DNA of 64,000 bases from Pedobacter caeni. Its GTDB lineage: Bacteria; Bacteroidota; Bacteroidia; Sphingobacteriales; Sphingobacteriaceae. The notes under the pieces are model-generated. The model was given only the letters and a program-made list of their open reading frames with translations, did no database searches and had not been told where the DNA came from. The DNA is taken from NCBI RefSeq assembly GCF_900129215.1, contig NZ_FQUQ01000004.1, positions 620,001 to 684,000 of the forward strand. Direction: 5' to 3'. The position numbers and the translations under genes are program-made. This document shows positions 43,813-52,022 of this stretch, in pieces (the stretch's first letter is position 1; each line of letters starts with the position of its first letter).

Positions 43813-45250
43813 AGGTCTTTGTATAAATACGGATCCCTTTGGTATTTGGGTATTGATCATTCTTTTGAACGTTGACACGCTCAATATCAAGGGGGTTCAA
43901 TTCTTTCATCCGCTCTACCGGAACTTCTACCTCATCTATATAAATTTTCATGTCAGGATCCGCTCCGGGAAAGCTTTCCTGCAAGGGATCTGTCTCCTTA
44001 TTCTTTCCTCTGATAACCAGGACTTTTACAGAATCAGTATTCGTTAACTGCATCGTAGCCGGGCCGGAACGCTTCACCATCATCACTCTGGTCACTTTTG
44101 GTGTACCATCCCCGTTGATCTCCTCCGTATGAATCTGCCTGATTTTGAATTTGGTGATCCTGGCTCCCGTATCTGCTTCATTTGTACTTATGGTCGCTTC
44201 AGCTTCCGGGTTCTCCTTGTTCACCTTCTTTTGAAGCACGGTCCCACCGGCAGTTTTTGCAGTGGTTTGCCCCTCGTTTCCGTTACGCACGATCTTGTTG
44301 AAAGCTACAGCCGGCTTTTCCGCTTCATAAGAAGAGGGCAATGCTGTGGTTCTTTTGAGCGTATCCTGAAAACCCAGATTCGCTTTAATATCTGTTTTGA
44401 ATAAGGTAAAAGCAGTGGTTAAGAGCAACAACACCGGGAGTAAAAACACATATCTGATCAGCTGAATGCCAGATGATTTTCTGGAATTCATCATGATAAT
44501 CCGCCTTTTTATTCCTGTAATATTGAAATTATTCATCAGTACAGAGGGATTTCCGGCAGTCAGCGTATGGATCATGCTGTATTGATAAGCCTTACGGTCT
44601 ACACCTCTCTTCAGGATCTGCTGATCGGTAATGAACTCTATATTTTCCTTAATTGCCTTTCTGATATACCATACCCCCGGATTAAACCAATAAAAAACAG
44701 CAGTCAGTTCTGCCATCAGGATATCGATGGTATGCCATTCCTGAACATGAACCTGCTCATGCTCCAATACGGCATCGAGTTCTTTTGGCTGATGAAGCCC
44801 GGGGTTCAGGTAAATATTCTGCCAAAAGGAAAAAGTGCTGATGTCTCCTTTCAGCAAGCGCACTTCGTATTCACTAACCCTTCCCGGAACAGATTGCCGG
44901 TGCACCTGATAAAGGGAATAAAGCCTGATCAGCAGCCGGAAAGACATCAGGAATACCCCTGTCCAGAAAACAAACCTGGCCAACATCCAGTAATCGAATC
45001 CTGCATCTGTAACCGCCACATAGATGACCGGCAATGCGGATTCGATGGGCTTCAGCAACGCTTCATGTTTTTCGAAAAGAACCATAGGATCCACAAAGGG
45101 ATATAAGGAAGAAAACACAATTCCAGCCAACAGGAAGAAACGGTTTAGGGTATAGAAAGTGAGCTTACGTAAAATCAGATAGTAAGCCAGACAGAATAAG
45201 ATCAGGGCTGCATTCACTTTCATCAGAAAAACAAAGAACTCCGGCATCAC
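43790..45250 (-). CDS. M56-family (BlaR1/MecR1-like) membrane metallopeptidase with plug-like tail
   Basis: 486 residues. N-terminal membrane segments (about 10-30, 35-55, 85-110), then the cytoplasmic M56 zinc protease site HEQVH in LEHEQVHVQEWH and downstream ENIEFITDQQIL, then another membrane segment (about 265-283), then an extracytoplasmic tail. There is no penicillin-binding sensor domain. The last 53 residues (434-486: IYIDEVEVPVERMKELNP, then LDIERVNVQKND and KGIRIYTKTF) resemble the plug motif of TonB receptors (VIDGV...LNPDDIESIEVLKD...GVI.ITTK). It probably cleaves or inactivates the BlaI-like repressor when a signal arrives. It starts 1 base after the repressor gene ends. Confidence 0.85.
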   Translation of the reverse strand: MMPEFFVFLMKVNAALILFCLAYYLILRKLTFYTLNRFFLLAGIVFSSLYPFVDPMVLFEKHEALLKPIESALPVIYVAVTDAGFDYWMLARFVFWTGVFLMSFRLLIRLYSLYQVHRQSVPGRVSEYEVRLLKGDISTFSFWQNIYLNPGLHQPKELDAVLEHEQVHVQEWHTIDILMAELTAVFYWFNPGVWYIRKAIKENIEFITDQQILKRGVDRKAYQYSMIHTLTAGNPSVLMNNFNITGIKRRIIMMNSRKSSGIQLIRYVFLLPVLLLLTTAFTLFKTDIKANLGFQDTLKRTTALPSSYEAEKPAVAFNKIVRNGNEGQTTAKTAGGTVLQKKVNKENPEAEATISTNEADTGARITKFKIRQIHTEEINGDGTPKVTRVMMVKRSGPATMQLTNTDSVKVLVIRGKNKETDPLQESFPGADPDMKIYIDEVEVPVERMKELNPLDIERVNVQKNDQYPNTKGIRIYTKTFKKLVSP

Positions 45251-45251
45251 A

Positions 45252-45614
45252 TCAGTTTTTAGGATTTTCGATCAGGTTGATAATTTCTTTGAGCTCATCC
45301 GCACTAATCTTATTGTCTTTTGCAAAAAAAGCAACCAGCTCCTTGTAAGAGTTTTGAAAATAATCATTCACAAACCCACTCATAAAGCGTTTTTTATATT
45401 CAGTTTCTTTCACTTTAGCGCTATACCGATAGGCATTTGCAAATTTCTCACTCTTCAGAAAACCTTTACGTTCCAGGTTTTTAACCGTAGAAGCCAGTGT
45501 CGTATAAGGAGGTTTCGGTTCCTGCAACAACTCCATAAAATCTTTAATAAAGCCAGCACCGAATTGCCAGACCGCCTGCATGGCCTCTTCTTCCTGTATA
45601 GTTAACTTTTCCAT
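45252..45614 (-). CDS. BlaI/MecI/CopY-family transcriptional repressor
   Basis: 120 residues with an N-terminal winged helix (about 5-75: LTIQEEEAMQAVWQFGAGFI, then TTLASTVKNLERKGFLKSEK) and a dimerisation tail. Such repressors bind dyads as dimers and are released by proteolysis through the partner M56 protease, encoded immediately downstream. Its own promoter (45631-45662) carries the same operator pair as the GLPGLI operon, so it should autoregulate. The operator at 45618-45632 lies only 4 bases before the ATG, so the leader is very short. Confidence 0.92.
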   Translation of the reverse strand: MEKLTIQEEEAMQAVWQFGAGFIKDFMELLQEPKPPYTTLASTVKNLERKGFLKSEKFANAYRYSAKVKETEYKKRFMSGFVNDYFQNSYKELVAFFAKDNKISADELKEIINLIENPKN

Positions 45615-45617
45615 ATT

Positions 45618-45651
45618 TACGATATTATCGTAAATATACGAATCATACGTT
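45618..45651. promoter_or_regulatory. BlaI-type operators at the repressor promoter
   Basis: Site 1 TACGATATTATCGTA (45618-45632) is the core of a perfect palindrome with 12-base arms. Site 2 (45637-45651, TACGAATCATACGTT) is a weaker copy 19 bp away, the same phasing as at 40134-40167. One site is over the start of transcription, one in the promoter spacer. Confidence 0.75.
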
Positions 45652-45662
45652 TAATCTGCCAA
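45631..45662 (-). promoter_or_regulatory. Promoter of the blaI-like/M56 operon
   Basis: On the minus strand: -33 TTG (45660-45662), 21-base spacer, -7 TATATTTA (45631-45638, seven of eight to TAnnTTTG). The layout with the two operators mirrors the GLPGLI promoter, including the 2-base overlap of each operator with the -7 box. Predicted leader is about 10 bases. Confidence 0.6.
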
Positions 45663-45789
45663 ATATATTATTCGCAGCAATAAATGCTCATAAACACTAT
45701 TGTTAATAAATAATTTTAATTTAAAGTAACAAAAACAACCACAACAAGAGAATTTAACATAAGTTCACCGTTCATCAATCCCAATAATT

Positions 45790-46626
45790 ATGATCATGAG
45801 CATCAAATCCAACCGCAACATCCTAAAATCCGGCATTTATAGCTTCGCGCTTCTTTTGCTATTGCTTGCTTACAGTTGCACAAAACAACAGCCATTGGCT
45901 GATCAGCTCCGGAAAAAGGAGAAAGAAAAGGAGGAGTCAACAACAGGGCAGCTCCTGCCGGTAAAAATTGAAATTGGAAAATCTGTGATGGAACTCAAAT
46001 ATCAGGAAGAGCCATTGCTGCTGACTGAAATCAGCTATCCAAACGGAGAGGTAGGGAAAGTGCTTTACACAAAAACAGGTTATCCATTCAAATTTGAAAG
46101 GTATAAAAACAGTAAGAAGATCCAATACTTCATTTATGCTTTAGATGCAGCATCAAAAGTCAGTAAAATACAAAACTGGGAGGATAAGAATGGCGTTTTT
46201 GTGCTCAGCCAGCAGTATACCCTTGCTTACGACAAACAGTACGGCATCAATAGTATAAAAAAGTATGACCTGGCTTCGGAACCTCTTGGAGAAGAACTCC
46301 TGACTTACTCCAACCTGGGAAATCCCCAGACCATTACCTTTATCCAAAAGAACATCAGTAACGAATTCAGCTGGACTTATGACGATAAAACCGCGATATT
46401 CAATCAACTACCTTTCGTACAGGTGTTGTTTCTGGGGGAAGAAAATCAGGACCTCAGTATGGGAAGAAGTAACCCTTTAAGTGCTTCTTCCCACAAAAGT
46501 CCCTTAGAAAATAAGACCTTCAGCTATAAATACAACAGCAGTGGTTATCCTGTTGAAATCACCCGAAAAAAAGGCGGCAGCACTATAACCATGAAAATAA
46601 CATACAAGCCCGTTAAAACCGGCTAG
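45790..46626 (+). CDS. Lipoprotein of unknown function (DUF4595-like beta repeats)
   Basis: 278 residues. The lipoprotein signal has a lipobox Cys at residue 30 (AYSC). The rest is beta-rich with repeated short patterns such as SYPNGEVGKVLYTKTGYPFK and FSYKYNSSGYPVEITRKKGG, resembling DUF4595/YD-repeat-like lipoproteins of Bacteroidota. No catalytic motif is visible. It diverges from the blaI-like gene and shares the 175-base gap with its operators, but no plus-strand promoter was identified there. Convergent with the M1 aminopeptidase, 13 bases apart. Confidence 0.65.
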   Translation: MIMSIKSNRNILKSGIYSFALLLLLLAYSCTKQQPLADQLRKKEKEKEESTTGQLLPVKIEIGKSVMELKYQEEPLLLTEISYPNGEVGKVLYTKTGYPFKFERYKNSKKIQYFIYALDAASKVSKIQNWEDKNGVFVLSQQYTLAYDKQYGINSIKKYDLASEPLGEELLTYSNLGNPQTITFIQKNISNEFSWTYDDKTAIFNQLPFVQVLFLGEENQDLSMGRSNPLSASSHKSPLENKTFSYKYNSSGYPVEITRKKGGSTITMKITYKPVKTG

Positions 46627-46639
46627 TTATGGATCAATT

Positions 46640-49207
46640 CTACTTATTCAATAAACGCTCTGCTCTATACAGGTAATCCACAGATTGTAAAATCTTCGCC
46701 TTGAGTTTTGGATTGTAATCAGGATTTGCTTTTAAAAAATCGGTAACGATCTGAACGGCTTCTTTGCTTTGATAATTGCTGAAGATAGCAGACAACCAAT
46801 TCTGTGGAAAGAAAATATCTCCTGTAGTTTGAATTTCTGACAGCATCTCCAGGCTCTTAGGCAAGTACTTCACAGAAGTAGCTTGTCTGAGCGGGTGGTG
46901 CAAATAATACAGTGCCACACCAACATTAGACTCTTTCGCTCTGTTTGCTTTTAGCTCCAGACGCTTAAAGAAAGCATCACGAGCGGCCAGATCAGAAGAA
47001 ACTGCCGGCATGATAAATTCAAAACGTTTCCGGCGGTCTTCATTACTGATCCGGCTCAATTGCTCTTGCAATATTGCCGAATTGTCTTGCGCTCTAAGGG
47101 CTAAGGAGAAAGCAAGGGCGGTATAATCATCTTCAGAAAGTTTCAGGCCTTCGGGTGCTTTTCGCTCTTTCCAGATCTTGTTTAACTGAGCTGCCGCATC
47201 TTTAGATAAAAAGATATCCTGATAGGTTTTAAACAGTATTTTTTTATGGTTTGCGGAAGGCTGTTGGATCATTGCTTTCCACAATGCCTGTTCAAGAGCT
47301 GCAGATTGTGCAGATCTTCCTTTTTCATCCGTAAATTCCCAGAAAATGGTGGAGAGATAACCGCTGATCAGTTTCAGGTTTAATTCTTCTTTTTCTTTAT
47401 CCAATCCTTCGGTAAATAAGCTCAACAACTCCGCAGGCTTTACAGATCTTCCGGTCAGCATGTTCTCGTATAAAGAGATATAGGCCGAAGCACGGTCAAG
47501 AGGTTTGCTGATTGCATAAAGTTGTTTAAACATTCCCCGGTCCACAGGCCATAAACCATAGCCCTGTCCGGAAGAGTTAAACTGCACAAATAAAGGAACT
47601 TCCATTCCTATTGCTTCTTTCAGTTCCACTGCTGATGCATTCAGGTTTACCGTTAATTCCTTAACCGCACCCGGATAATGTAAGCTGATTTCAAAAAGCT
47701 GCGGCCAGATCTTTCCTTTTCCATATTCTGCTTTCTGCTGAATGTTAAACTTACTGATTTTACCATCTTTCTGTTCCAGAGTATAATCAACCAATGGCCG
47801 TCCGGTATCATTTACCCAAACCTTGTTCCATTCCTGTAAATCAGCATCTGCATATTTATCCAGAATAGCAATCAGATCCGGCCAGGAAGCATTCCCATTA
47901 GCAAATTTCTTCAGGTATTCCCTTACTCCCTGCTGGAATTTCTCTTTCCCCATCAGGCGTTCCAGTTGTCGCATCATGATTGGGGCTTTATGATAAATGA
48001 TGTTGCCATAAAGCGTCCCTGCATCCTTTAAATTAGTTAAATCCTGTCTGATGGGATTTGCACCAATACTGCGGTCCACCCCATAAGCTGCAGGGAAATG
48101 ATCTACTAAAAACTTAAGGTCAAACACCTCTTTTCCGGTGAGGGCTTCCGTACTTTTATCCGCCATAAAATTGGCAAAAACCTCTTTCATCCAGACATCT
48201 GTAAACCAGTTCATCGTTACCAGATCCCCAAACCACATATGTGCAGTTTCATGGGCAATGAGGTTATTTCTTGAATTCCACTGGTCTTTTGTCGCCCCAG
48301 CATCGAGAAATAAGGCCGATTCTTTGTATTGAATTGCGCCTACATGCTCCATTCCTCCAAACTGAAAATCAGGAATAGATACAAAGTCGAACTTTTGAAA
48401 GGGATAAGGAATAGCGGTCCAGTCTTCCAGGAATTTCAGAGAACTTCCATGAATCTTAAATACTTCATGCAGGCTATGGTTGATTTTGGCAGTATCTGTT
48501 TCCCGATACAGGAAGTTCGCCTGCAGATGGTCCATCTCCCCTTTTGCTGATTTGAATTTGCCGGCAGCAAAAGCGAAGAGATAAGTACTGATCGTATCTG
48601 AGGTTTTAAAGCGATAGGTTTTACGGGATCCTGTTAATGTGGAGTCCTTTAGTGTGCCATTGGCAATTGCTTTCCAGTCGGCAGGAACTTTCAATGTCAG
48701 GGTGTAAACGGCTTTCAGATCCGGTTGATCAAAACAAGGAAAAACTGTTCTCGCCCGGTCAGGGACAAATAAAGTATACAAATAATCGGAATTGCGGTTC
48801 AATGCGCCATCTCCTGCAGTAAATTCCAGGTCAACTACGTTTTCTCCGGGTTTTAAATATTTAGTGCCAATCACAATATGCTCATTCACATGTAACAGTT
48901 CAATAGGAACGCCATTGACTGTAATGCGTTTAAGCTTCGCAGGATCTTCTCTGAAATCAAGTTGCAAAGGATATTTTTTTGATTTCAATTGAAAAGAAAT
49001 TTTTTCTAAAGCTCCGATTTTCTCCTCTTTCTGTGTAGGAATATCCAGTTCCAGTTGGTAATGAACTTTACTAACCGTTGCCTTTCTATAACTGGCAAGC
49101 TGTTGGGAAACTCCTGTTTCCGGATTTTCACCAGGGATAGACTTTATTGCTGAACAGGAAACCAGAACGGCAGCAAAAACCGGTAGAATATGACGTAGAT
49201 TAAGCAT
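46640..49207 (-). CDS. M1-family zinc aminopeptidase lipoprotein
   Basis: 855 residues. Lipobox Cys at residue 18 (LVSC), N-terminal beta domain (about 45-215), catalytic domain with GGMEH (284-288), HETAH (319-323) and the third ligand Glu342 in WMKEVFANFMADKS, then a helical C-terminal half (about 530-855). It removes N-terminal residues from peptides, probably in the periplasm or at the outer membrane. The exopeptidase motif is GGMEH rather than the common GGMEN, a conservative change within the family. No operon partner on this strand. Confidence 0.93.
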   Translation of the reverse strand: MLNLRHILPVFAAVLVSCSAIKSIPGENPETGVSQQLASYRKATVSKVHYQLELDIPTQKEEKIGALEKISFQLKSKKYPLQLDFREDPAKLKRITVNGVPIELLHVNEHIVIGTKYLKPGENVVDLEFTAGDGALNRNSDYLYTLFVPDRARTVFPCFDQPDLKAVYTLTLKVPADWKAIANGTLKDSTLTGSRKTYRFKTSDTISTYLFAFAAGKFKSAKGEMDHLQANFLYRETDTAKINHSLHEVFKIHGSSLKFLEDWTAIPYPFQKFDFVSIPDFQFGGMEHVGAIQYKESALFLDAGATKDQWNSRNNLIAHETAHMWFGDLVTMNWFTDVWMKEVFANFMADKSTEALTGKEVFDLKFLVDHFPAAYGVDRSIGANPIRQDLTNLKDAGTLYGNIIYHKAPIMMRQLERLMGKEKFQQGVREYLKKFANGNASWPDLIAILDKYADADLQEWNKVWVNDTGRPLVDYTLEQKDGKISKFNIQQKAEYGKGKIWPQLFEISLHYPGAVKELTVNLNASAVELKEAIGMEVPLFVQFNSSGQGYGLWPVDRGMFKQLYAISKPLDRASAYISLYENMLTGRSVKPAELLSLFTEGLDKEKEELNLKLISGYLSTIFWEFTDEKGRSAQSAALEQALWKAMIQQPSANHKKILFKTYQDIFLSKDAAAQLNKIWKERKAPEGLKLSEDDYTALAFSLALRAQDNSAILQEQLSRISNEDRRKRFEFIMPAVSSDLAARDAFFKRLELKANRAKESNVGVALYYLHHPLRQATSVKYLPKSLEMLSEIQTTGDIFFPQNWLSAIFSNYQSKEAVQIVTDFLKANPDYNPKLKAKILQSVDYLYRAERLLNK

Positions 49208-49323
49208 CTGGCTAATTTAGGGAATGATTTTCTAATTTATCCGTCAAGTTTAAGAACAAAGGACAGATATCACTGAAATAAGCATTCTTTAATGTAATTT
49301 AGTAGCAACAAAACTTAAATCAG

Positions 49324-50172
49324 ATGAAAACAACATTAAAAACGGTACTGATCCTTGCTTTAGCAGTATCATTAAACACTGAGCTTCAGGCCCAAGGCGT
49401 TAAATTGCCACAGGCAAGTTCCGCTCAGACCATCACACAAAGCTTTGGATTAGGAAAAGTGACGCTCTCTTACTCACGTCCCAATACCAAAGGCCGCAAA
49501 ATTTTCGGAGCGATGGAACCTTTTGACAAGGTTTGGCGTACCGGTGCAAACGGAGCCACTTCAATTACCTTTACCGATGCCGTAAAAGTAGGTGGAAAAG
49601 AATTGGCTGCCGGAACGTATGGCTTGTTTACCATTCCGGGCAAGGATGAATGGACAGTAATCTTCAACAAAGATTCAAAACAATGGGGTGCTTATGAATA
49701 CAAAGAAGCAGAAGATGTATTGCGCATTAAAGTTAAACCAGTGAAACTAAAAGAGAAAGTGGAAACTTTCACTATTGAGTTTGCGAATGTTCTTCCTACT
49801 TCCGCACAGTTACAACTGGCATGGGAAAACACAGGCTTAAACATCGACCTGACTACCGAAATTGATGCTCAGGTAATGGCAAGTATTGATGAAGCAATGA
49901 AAGGTGAGAAAAAACCTTATTTCGCGGCTGCTCAGTATTACTTTGAAAACGGTAAAGACCTGAACAAAGCTTTGGAATGGATCAATGCTGCTGAAGCAGC
50001 AGATGGAAAAGCGCCATGGGTAAAATTATGGAAAGGCCGTATCCAACTGAAAAAAGGTGATAAAGCTGGTGCAATTGCCACAGCAGAAGCGGGAATTAAA
50101 CTAGCTACAGAAGCTAAAATAGAGGAATATGTAAGGTTAAACAGTGCATTATTGGCAGAAGCTAAGAAATAA
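49324..50172 (+). CDS. DUF2911 protein with TPR-like C-terminus
   Basis: 282 residues. Signal peptide about 1-23 (ending LQAQ). The DUF2911 domain is clear: SQTITQSFGLGKVTLSYSRP-like opening (here SAQTITQSFGLGKVTLSYSR), GRKIFGAMEPFDKVWRTGAN, and GTYGLFTIPG. The C-terminal 90 residues are helical and TPR-like (ALEWINAAEAADGKAPWVKL). Function of the domain is unknown; it is common in Bacteroidota. Monocistronic, ended by the terminator at 50196-50231. Confidence 0.85.
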   Translation: MKTTLKTVLILALAVSLNTELQAQGVKLPQASSAQTITQSFGLGKVTLSYSRPNTKGRKIFGAMEPFDKVWRTGANGATSITFTDAVKVGGKELAAGTYGLFTIPGKDEWTVIFNKDSKQWGAYEYKEAEDVLRIKVKPVKLKEKVETFTIEFANVLPTSAQLQLAWENTGLNIDLTTEIDAQVMASIDEAMKGEKKPYFAAAQYYFENGKDLNKALEWINAAEAADGKAPWVKLWKGRIQLKKGDKAGAIATAEAGIKLATEAKIEEYVRLNSALLAEAKK

Positions 50173-50195
50173 GCTGTTTGAGCCCATCCGTCTAT

Positions 50196-50231
50196 AAAAA
50201 ATCCCTGTTCTAATTGAACAGGGATTTTTTT
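50196..50231. terminator. Bidirectional intrinsic terminator
   Basis: Perfect 15-bp stem (AAAAAATCCCTGTTC / GAACAGGGATTTTTT) with a 5-nt loop and flanking A/T runs, between the DUF2911 stop and the symporter stop. Serves both convergent genes. Confidence 0.9.
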
Positions 50232-51933
50232 ATGGTGTTATCGTTCGTTTATCTTTTCCAAAGAATTGCTGCAGGAGAATGGCCACCATCACCACCAGCA
50301 GACAACCAATCACATTGAGCCATAAATAAGCCACCCATTCCTGTTGTCCGATCAGGATCACTGCAATTTCAGCGATGATTGCTGCAAGGAATACAGCCCT
50401 TCCATTCACTTGTTTCACATAAAAGGCCACCAGGAATACCCCCAGAATGGTTCCATAAATATAGGAACCCAGGATATTGACTGCTTCCAGCAGGTTTCCA
50501 ATCTTACTGGCATATAAAGCCATAATGATACAAATCACGCCCCAAAACACCGTTGCCCACCTGGAGGCTTGTAAATATTCATGATCAGAACCGTCTTTCC
50601 GGATCAGGCGTTTATAAATATCGATCACGGTGGTCGAAGCCAGAGAGTTCAGCGCGCTGGCTGTAGAACCCATAGAAGCCAGGAAGATAATCGCGATCAG
50701 CAAACCGATCAATCCTTTTGGCAGATACTGGGTAACAAAGCTCAGGAAGATATAATTGTTATCATTGATATCTGCCGCTTTATCGTTTTTAGTCATCAGG
50801 TTCGTCACCTCTTTTCTGATGCCCTTTCCTTTTTCATCAGCCAACTGTAAAGCCTTCCGCTGAAGGTCAATTTCAGCTTGATTATCTGCATCCAAAGCCT
50901 GGTTCATCTTATCTACCACCAGTTGTTTCTCCTGAAATGCCTGATCATAATCTGCTTTCAGTTTGTTCAGCTCCGGCTGATACTGGCTTTTTTCCAATTT
51001 ATTCAGCTCAAAGCTGTTAAAAAAGACCGGCGGACGGTTATACTGATAAAAGGTAAAGACCAATACCCCGATTAACAGGATAAGAAACTGCATCGGGATC
51101 TTCACCAGACCATTCATCAATAAGCCAAGTCTGCTCTGGTTCACAGAAGCTCCGGATAGATAACGTCCAACCTGACTCTGATCGGTTCCAAAATAGGAAA
51201 GCTGTAAGAAGAAACCCCCGATCAGTCCGGACCAAACCGTATAAGGGTTTTTAAAATCAAAGGCAAAATCTATCGCATTTGTCCTCCCCATTTTTCCGGC
51301 AATACTGATTGCTTTACTAAAGCCAATATCTCCCGGCAGTAAATGAACTACCATAATTCCTGCAGCAAACAAACCACAGAAAATAATACTCATCTGTAAC
51401 ATCTGGGTATATGATACGGCCTTCGTTCCTCCATAAACGGTATAAAACACCACCAGACTCCCGATAAACAAGGTGGTATAGGTGGTATTGATGTCCAGGA
51501 TGGTAGAAAGAATAATTGAGGGGGCGTAAATCGTAATTCCGGTTGATAATCCACGTTGAATTAAGAATAAAAATGCGGTTAATGCCCGTGTATTCAGGTC
51601 GAAGCGCTGTTCCAGAAACTCATAAGCGGTATATACTTTCAGGCGGTGATAGATCGGCACAAAGGTGATACACAACACGATCATCGCTAAGGGAAGGCCA
51701 AAATAGAACTGCACAAAGCTCATTCCCGAAGAGTAAGCAAGGCCAGGCGCAGAGAGGAAAGTAATTGCACTTGCCTGCGTGGCCATCACGGACAGACATA
51801 CATGGTACCATGGCAAGCTTTGGTTCCCCAACAGGAAACCCTGGATATTCTGGGCCCCGCGACTTTTATAAATGCCGTAGACCACAATCACCACCAATGT
51901 AAGGATCAATACTCCCCAGTCTACATTACTCAT
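50230..51933 (-). CDS. Sodium:solute symporter (SSS family) with coiled-coil insert
   Basis: 567 residues, with about thirteen membrane segments. SSS signatures are visible (AITFLSAPGLAYSSG, GGTKAVSYTQMLQM, SYFGTDQSQVGRYLSG, FLASMGSTASALNSLASTTV). An extra soluble, charged, coiled-coil-like stretch at about residues 300-392 separates two membrane segments. It should couple Na+ entry to uptake of an unknown organic solute, perhaps a sugar or amino acid derivative. It lies downstream of the PIG-L deacetylase gene and a 26-residue ORF; the three look like one transcript, so the solute may be a deacetylation product. Confidence 0.9.
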   Translation of the reverse strand: MSNVDWGVLILTLVVIVVYGIYKSRGAQNIQGFLLGNQSLPWYHVCLSVMATQASAITFLSAPGLAYSSGMSFVQFYFGLPLAMIVLCITFVPIYHRLKVYTAYEFLEQRFDLNTRALTAFLFLIQRGLSTGITIYAPSIILSTILDINTTYTTLFIGSLVVFYTVYGGTKAVSYTQMLQMSIIFCGLFAAGIMVVHLLPGDIGFSKAISIAGKMGRTNAIDFAFDFKNPYTVWSGLIGGFFLQLSYFGTDQSQVGRYLSGASVNQSRLGLLMNGLVKIPMQFLILLIGVLVFTFYQYNRPPVFFNSFELNKLEKSQYQPELNKLKADYDQAFQEKQLVVDKMNQALDADNQAEIDLQRKALQLADEKGKGIRKEVTNLMTKNDKAADINDNNYIFLSFVTQYLPKGLIGLLIAIIFLASMGSTASALNSLASTTVIDIYKRLIRKDGSDHEYLQASRWATVFWGVICIIMALYASKIGNLLEAVNILGSYIYGTILGVFLVAFYVKQVNGRAVFLAAIIAEIAVILIGQQEWVAYLWLNVIGCLLVVMVAILLQQFFGKDKRTITP

Positions 51934-51941
51934 TGAAAATA

Positions 51942-52022
51942 TTTAGTAAAGGCATAAAAAATCAGGATCAGGAAGACTAGCCAGCCAATAAGGAAACGAT
52001 AAAAGTTCCTATAATTCTCCAT
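51942..52022 (-). CDS. 26-residue single-span membrane micro-protein, coupled to the PIG-L gene
   Basis: Frame from ATG at 52022 to TAA at 51942 encodes MENYRNFYRF followed by a hydrophobic stretch to the end (LIGWLVFLILIFLCLY). Its start overlaps the PIG-L stop as TAATG, a classic translational-coupling arrangement, and it ends 8 bases before the symporter start. Position, overlap and a full membrane span argue that it is real. Family and role unknown; it may assist the symporter. Confidence 0.55.

Noticed and set aside
44567..45106. 179-residue plus-strand ORF
   Set aside because: Antisense to the M56 protease with its clear HEQVH site; no family features.
43790..45614. Beta-lactam resistance module (blaR1-blaI)
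   Set aside because: The sensor lacks a penicillin-binding domain and no beta-lactamase or PBP gene is nearby; the operators point to the GLPGLI/TonB-receptor operon.
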